Below, piece after piece: positions 59,702 through 64,000 of a stretch of 64,000 nt of DNA; the stretch's first letter is position 1; every line of letters starts with the position of its first letter. Position numbers and translations under genes: made by a program. The DNA is from MAG-121220-bin8 sp965655865. Lineage in GTDB: Bacteria > Bacteroidota > Bacteroidia > Flavobacteriales > Flavobacteriaceae. The stretch covers positions 57,882-121,881 of the forward strand of contig CBFHJJ010000004.1 of the NCBI GenBank assembly GCA_965655865.1, in the 5' to 3' direction. The notes below the pieces were generated by a model. The model saw only the letters and a list, made by a program, of their open reading frames with translations. It did no database searches and had not been told where the DNA came from.

Positions 59702-61504
59702 ATGAGTACAAATGAAAAAAATATAACTAGAGGAGGTGAATTTATAATTAAAGAAACTGATTGTGAAAATGTCTTTTCACCCGAGGATTTTTCTGAAGAA
59801 CAACTAATGATGAAGCAAGCCGTTTCAGATTTTATTGATAAAGAAGTTATGCCTCATCGTGAGAGATTTGAAAATAAAGATTATAAATTAACTGAAGATA
59901 TTATGAAAAAAGCTGGAGACCTAGGCTTTTTAGGAGTAGCAGTTCCAGAAGAGTATGGTGGAATGGGAATGGGATTTGTTTCAACAATGTTAGTATGCGA
60001 AACTATATCAGGTGCTGTAGGTTCATTGTCAACAGCATTTGGTGCACATACTGGAATTGGAACAATGCCAATAGTTCTTTATGGAAATGAAGAACAAAAT
60101 AAAAAATTTGTTCCAAAACTTGCAAGCGGAGAAATATTTGGATCATATTGTTTGACTGAACCAAGTGCTGGTTCAGATGCTAATAGTGGAAAAACAAAAG
60201 CAGTTTTGAGTGAAGATGGAACTCATTACAAAATTACAGGTCAAAAAATGTGGATTTCAAATGCTGGATTTGCAAAATTATTCATTGTTTTTGCTAGAAT
60301 TGAAGATGATAAAAACATAACAGGATTTATAGTTCCAAACGAATCTGATAATGGAATTACATTAGGTGACGAAGAAAAAAAACTCGGTATACATTCATCA
60401 TCAACTAGACAAGTATTTTTCAATGAAACAAAAGTGCCAGTTGAAAATATGCTTTCAGAAAGAGGAAGTGGTTTTAAAATAGCTGTAAATTCATTAAATG
60501 TAGGTAGAATAAAATTAGCAGCAGCTTGCTTAGATGCTCAAAAAAGAGTGACATCATATGCTGTGCAATATGCAAGCGAAAGAATTCAATTCAATACAAA
60601 AATTATTGATTTTGAAGCCATTAAAGAAAAAATTGCAATGATGGCTACGGACACCTACGTAGGTGAATCAGCAACATACAGAGCTGCAAAGGACATTGAA
60701 GATCGAATTAAGATTAGACATGATAGTGGTAATAATTTTCAGGAATCAGAGCTTAAAGGAGTAGAAGAGTATGCCATTGAATGTTCATTGTTAAAAGTAG
60801 CTATAAGTGAGGATATGCAGAATATTGCTGATGAAGGTATTCAAGTCTTCGGTGGAATGGGCTTTTCAGCAGAAACTCCAATGGAAGGTGCGTGGAGAGA
60901 TTGTAGGATTGGTAGAATATATGAGGGTACTAATGAAATAAATAGAATGTTAAGCGTTGGAATGCTCATCAAAAAAGCAATGAAAGGTCACATTGATTTT
61001 ATCAATCCGGCTACCAAAGTAGCTGATGAATTAATGGGAATTCCATCATTTGAAGTGCCTGATTTAACAAAATTATTTGCTCAAGAAAAATTAATATTAA
61101 AAAATCTTAAAAAGGTATTTTTAATGTTAGCTGGAGCTGGAATAAAAAAATTCGGAGAAAAACTAGAAGAGCATCAACAAATGTTGTTAGCAGTTTCAGA
61201 TATTCTAATCGAAATATACATGACAGAATCTGCACTATTAAGAACTGAAAAAAATTGTAATAGACTTGGAAAAGAAACTCAAACTAACCAAATTGCAATG
61301 ACTAAGTTATATCTATATAAAGCTGTCGATATAATACAATCAAAAGGAAAAGAAGTGATAGTATCTTTTGCTTCAGGAGATGAACAAAAAGGATTATTGA
61401 TGGGGCTTAAAAGATTTACAAAATATTACGAATATCCTAACGTCATTAAATTAAAGAACAGTATTGCAGACAGATTAAAAGAAGAAAACAAATATTGTTT
61501 TTAA
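59702..61504 (+). CDS. Acyl-CoA dehydrogenase with C-terminal extension
   Basis: This 600-residue flavoenzyme starts beta-oxidation by removing hydrogens from acyl-CoA. The FAD blocks are GSYCLTEPSAGSDANSGKT near residue 145 and the catalytic Glu in IGRIYEGTNEINRMLSVG near residue 410. The region past about residue 430 is an extra helical domain, as in VLCAD-type or flavobacterial long acyl-CoA dehydrogenases. It lies 10 bp after the thiolase. An electron-transfer flavoprotein is not in the window. Confidence 0.93.
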   Translation: MSTNEKNITRGGEFIIKETDCENVFSPEDFSEEQLMMKQAVSDFIDKEVMPHRERFENKDYKLTEDIMKKAGDLGFLGVAVPEEYGGMGMGFVSTMLVCETISGAVGSLSTAFGAHTGIGTMPIVLYGNEEQNKKFVPKLASGEIFGSYCLTEPSAGSDANSGKTKAVLSEDGTHYKITGQKMWISNAGFAKLFIVFARIEDDKNITGFIVPNESDNGITLGDEEKKLGIHSSSTRQVFFNETKVPVENMLSERGSGFKIAVNSLNVGRIKLAAACLDAQKRVTSYAVQYASERIQFNTKIIDFEAIKEKIAMMATDTYVGESATYRAAKDIEDRIKIRHDSGNNFQESELKGVEEYAIECSLLKVAISEDMQNIADEGIQVFGGMGFSAETPMEGAWRDCRIGRIYEGTNEINRMLSVGMLIKKAMKGHIDFINPATKVADELMGIPSFEVPDLTKLFAQEKLILKNLKKVFLMLAGAGIKKFGEKLEEHQQMLLAVSDILIEIYMTESALLRTEKNCNRLGKETQTNQIAMTKLYLYKAVDIIQSKGKEVIVSFASGDEQKGLLMGLKRFTKYYEYPNVIKLKNSIADRLKEENKYCF

Positions 61505-61535
61505 TAAATTAAAAAATTTTACATTAAATTTAGGA

Positions 61536-62870
61536 ATGAATTATTTCAAGATCATACCTATTTTAATTTTTACTTCGTTCTGTTATTCGCAAAGCGAAGA
61601 AAACTATTACAATATTATTGATTCAGTTTCCGAAAATAGAATTGAAAGTGATATTAAAAAACTAGTATCATTTGGAACAAGGCACACATTAAGTGACACT
61701 TTATCAAATACAACTGGAATTGGCGCAGCTAGAAGATGGATAAAGAAATCCTTTAAAGATATTTCCTCAAATTGCAATAATTGCCTGGAGGTTTTTTATC
61801 AAAAAAATTATTTCATTAAAAATAAAAGAAGGTTAATCAAAGATGTTTGGATTAATAATGTAATTGCTATTCAAAGAGGATTAGTAAATCCTAACAGATA
61901 CATAATTATGAGTGGTGATATTGACAGTAGAGTCAGTGATCCTAACAACTATACCTCACCATCACCAGGTGCAAATGATAATGCCTCCGGAATGGCTGGG
62001 GTAATTGAAGCAGCTAGAGTATTAAGTAAGTACAAATTTGATAATAGTATCATATACGTTGGGTTGTCTGGAGAAGAACAAGGTCTATACGGTGGAGCTG
62101 GATTTGCTAATTATGCAAAAAAAAATAATTGGGAAATTATTGGAATATTAAATAATGATATGATTGGAAATATTGAAGGAGTAGATGGGGTAATTGATAA
62201 TTTAAGTTTTAGAATATTCTCTGAACCCACTCCAGCTAATGAATCGGAAGTTTCTATTAAAAGAAGAAGATTTTATGGTGGAGAAGTAGACGGGAATTCA
62301 AGACAACTTGCAAGATATATTCATAATACTGTTCGTAAGTATATGCCAGAGATGAATCCAATGATGATATATAGATTGGACAGATTTGGAAGAGGAGGGC
62401 ATCACAGACCATTTAATGATTTAGGATATGCAGGGGTAAGAATAATGGAGGCTCATGAAAATTACAACAGACAACATCAAGATATTAGAACTGAAAATGG
62501 TATTGAATATGGTGATGTTATCTCTGGTGTTAATTTTAAATATGCAAAAAAATTAACAGCAGTAAATGCAATAAATTTAGCAAGCTTAGCTTGGAGTCCT
62601 GAAGAACCTATAAATGTAAAAATTGGAGGAGCAGTAAAACCTTCTACGAAGCTTAAATGGGAAAAACCTAAAAACTCTAAAATATTAGGTTATAAAATAT
62701 ATTGGAGAAAAACCACCTCAGCTTTTTGGGAAAACAGTAGGTTTGTTGGAGATACTAATGAATTTACTTTAGAGGGAATAGTTATAGATAATTTTTTATT
62801 TGGAGTTTCCAGTGTTGGCACTAATAATCAAGAAAGTATCATAGTATTTCCAAAAGATGTAATCAATTAA
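61536..62870 (+). CDS. Exported M28-family metallopeptidase with C-terminal Fn3-like domain
   Basis: This 444-residue protein has a signal peptide (MNYFKIIPILIFTSFCYSQ) and an M28 peptidase domain. Metal-ligand regions are SPGANDNASGM (D148), LSGEEQGLYG (E180, E181) and NNDMIGN (D208), with a late His in NYNRQH. The first ligand site reads GDIDSR, with Asp128 where most family members have His, and D130 kept. The last 80 residues look like a fibronectin type III domain. It likely cleaves peptides outside the inner membrane. It overlaps the convergent lyase gene by 8 bp. Confidence 0.87.
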   Translation: MNYFKIIPILIFTSFCYSQSEENYYNIIDSVSENRIESDIKKLVSFGTRHTLSDTLSNTTGIGAARRWIKKSFKDISSNCNNCLEVFYQKNYFIKNKRRLIKDVWINNVIAIQRGLVNPNRYIIMSGDIDSRVSDPNNYTSPSPGANDNASGMAGVIEAARVLSKYKFDNSIIYVGLSGEEQGLYGGAGFANYAKKNNWEIIGILNNDMIGNIEGVDGVIDNLSFRIFSEPTPANESEVSIKRRRFYGGEVDGNSRQLARYIHNTVRKYMPEMNPMMIYRLDRFGRGGHHRPFNDLGYAGVRIMEAHENYNRQHQDIRTENGIEYGDVISGVNFKYAKKLTAVNAINLASLAWSPEEPINVKIGGAVKPSTKLKWEKPKNSKILGYKIYWRKTTSAFWENSRFVGDTNEFTLEGIVIDNFLFGVSSVGTNNQESIIVFPKDVIN

Positions 62871-63981
62871 ATTTTGATACAATTTTACTAAAATTATCTG
62901 GATCTGTATCACCTTCAGTATTAAACAAAAGAACTTTTGAATCTTGGTTTAAATTAAGATGTTTTTTTAAATCATTAGGTTTTTCGAAGTCTAAAACTTT
63001 AATTAAACCTGCTAAACCAGCTGCACCAGATTCTCCTGAGATTATTTTTATATCATTTTCGATTGGATTATAAAATTGTCTCATCGCTTTCTTAACTTCT
63101 TCATCAGAAATTTTAATAACAGCATCACATCCGCTCTTAATAATTTCCCAAGCATTTTTGGAGGGAATTCCACAGTTTAAACCAGCCATAATAGTATTAA
63201 ATGAAGTATTAGGAGACATCCTATTACCATTTTTAAAAGATTCAAAAATACCGCATGATTCTTCAGGCTCAACCAAAACTATTTTTGGACGATGTTCCTT
63301 GTAATGATTTAGATAATACCAAATACAAGAGGAAGCCCAACTTCCAACGCCACATTGCAAAAAAATTATATCAAATTTAGATTTAAAATTACTTTTATTT
63401 GGGAACTCAATTTCCTTAAAATGAGTTAAATATCCAGACATAATTAGAGATGGGATTTCTTCATAATTTTCCCATGAGGCATCTTGAACCAACTGCCAGC
63501 CATTTTCATCACATTTGTTAGATGCATACACACAAGTTTCTTCATAATTTAAATCAAGTTGATATACAATCGCATTATATGACTTAATAGCCTTAATTCT
63601 ATTATTTGAAGTATCTCTTGGAACAAAAACAATTGCTTTTTTATTGAATTTTTGAGCAGCCCATGCTAAGCCTTTTCCATGATTACCATCCGTAGCCGTG
63701 CAGAACACATCAATGTTTGAGTTTTTTTTTAAAATCTCATAAAGTGCGTAAGTTGAACCCAAAACTTTAAAAGCGTCTAAATCAAATCTATCTGATTCAT
63801 CTTTAACATAGATATTATTCAAGCCCAAATGATTAGACAAAGAATTTAGTTGAACAAGCGGAGTCTTATTGTAGTAATCTTGCTCAGTGTGAAATTTATA
63901 AGAGTTGCTATTTTTGAGTATTAAATGTGAAAGATTATTATCTAATTTATTTGAGCAATTATTAATAATAAAATCATTCAT
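62863..63981 (-). CDS. PLP-dependent lyase, diaminopropionate ammonia-lyase-like
   Basis: This 372-residue fold-type II PLP enzyme has VKDESDRFDLDAFKVLGSTYALYEIL with the PLP lysine near residue 72, and TATDGNHGKGLAWAAQ as the substrate loop. IFLQCGVGSWASSCIWYYLN gives the phosphate cup and SGESGAAGLAGLIKVL the late Gly loop. These match DpaL/YgeX, which splits 2,3-diaminopropionate to pyruvate and ammonia; serine or threonine dehydratase activity is the alternative. The ATG at 63979-63981 is 19 bp from the window edge, so its promoter is not in view. Confidence 0.85.
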   Translation of the reverse strand: MNDFIINNCSNKLDNNLSHLILKNSNSYKFHTEQDYYNKTPLVQLNSLSNHLGLNNIYVKDESDRFDLDAFKVLGSTYALYEILKKNSNIDVFCTATDGNHGKGLAWAAQKFNKKAIVFVPRDTSNNRIKAIKSYNAIVYQLDLNYEETCVYASNKCDENGWQLVQDASWENYEEIPSLIMSGYLTHFKEIEFPNKSNFKSKFDIIFLQCGVGSWASSCIWYYLNHYKEHRPKIVLVEPEESCGIFESFKNGNRMSPNTSFNTIMAGLNCGIPSKNAWEIIKSGCDAVIKISDEEVKKAMRQFYNPIENDIKIISGESGAAGLAGLIKVLDFEKPNDLKKHLNLNQDSKVLLFNTEGDTDPDNFSKIVSKFN

Positions 63982-64000
63982 TAATCTAAGCTAAAACCAT

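Noticed and set aside
1..64000. CRISPR arrays, insertion sequences, prophage, integron or toxin-antitoxin features.
   Set aside because: I saw no regularly spaced direct repeats, transposase or integrase motifs, or known toxin-antitoxin pairs.

Overview
The window looks like a chromosome segment of a streamlined marine Flavobacteriia (Bacteroidota), probably a free-living Flavobacteriales lineage. The evidence is composition and gene content. The DNA is very AT-rich. Spacers are mostly under 120 bp, and no gene-free stretch reaches 300 bp. Promoters match the Bacteroidota form (TTTG, about 19 bp, TAnnTTTG). Clear Shine-Dalgarno sites are scarce and TTG starts are frequent. Family markers include DUF4290 next to murA, DUF4199, TIGR03643, CarB without its C-terminal regulatory domain, type B L31, and an FKBP lipoprotein with a calcium-binding tail. 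No transposon, prophage, CRISPR array or restriction system was seen.

Layout. 1-5.1 kb: the 5' end of tgt, a split transketolase, an outer-membrane barrel protein, the FKBP lipoprotein, an S4 protein, a phosphoribosyltransferase and aroK. 5.2-8.2 kb: two tRNA-Lys genes and a tRNA-Leu run directly into crtI-crtB-crtZ. 8.2-13.4 kb: ribH, a TPR membrane protein, recF with a DciA-like gene, ndk, a DUF2520 gene, a KdsC-type phosphatase, maf and a 30-residue membrane peptide. 13.4-19.3 kb: a sodium:solute symporter, then a very tight operon of SRPBCC, SDR, CPD photolyase, cryptochrome/photolyase-related protein and TIGR03643. 19.3-32.6 kb: murA, DUF4290, DUF493, a NadR-like ATPase, fmt, a YqgE-like gene, a class IV aminotransferase, a START-like gene, tRNA-Met, a flavoprotein, hisS, the rpsF-rpsR-rplI operon, priA, rlmH and rdgB. 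32.6-44.5 kb: purB, rmuC, carB, rpmH, mtaB, a peptide-binding lipoprotein, rpmE2 and DUF4199. 44.5-51.8 kb: a glycosyltransferase, a phosphohexomutase, an MsbA-like exporter, an ECF sigma module and an rRNA methyltransferase. 51.9-64 kb: purL, a MarR-controlled beta-oxidation operon, an M28 peptidase and a diaminopropionate ammonia-lyase-like enzyme.

The genes fit a sunlit-ocean heterotroph. Carotenoid genes supply photoprotective pigment. The photolyase operon repairs or senses UV damage. A MarR-linked operon degrades fatty acids. The rest is housekeeping.

The most interesting locus is the light operon at 15.1-19.3 kb. Its SDR has Val where the catalytic Tyr should be. Its second photolyase homologue lacks all four positions that bind the 4Fe-4S cluster in bacterial (6-4) photolyases. 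Its last gene is a small, basic protein of unknown function. Other points are the carotenoid operon that appears to depend on a tRNA promoter, a perfect palindrome at the marR promoter, MurA with Asp in place of the fosfomycin-target Cys, and an untracked 30-residue membrane peptide between maf and the symporter.
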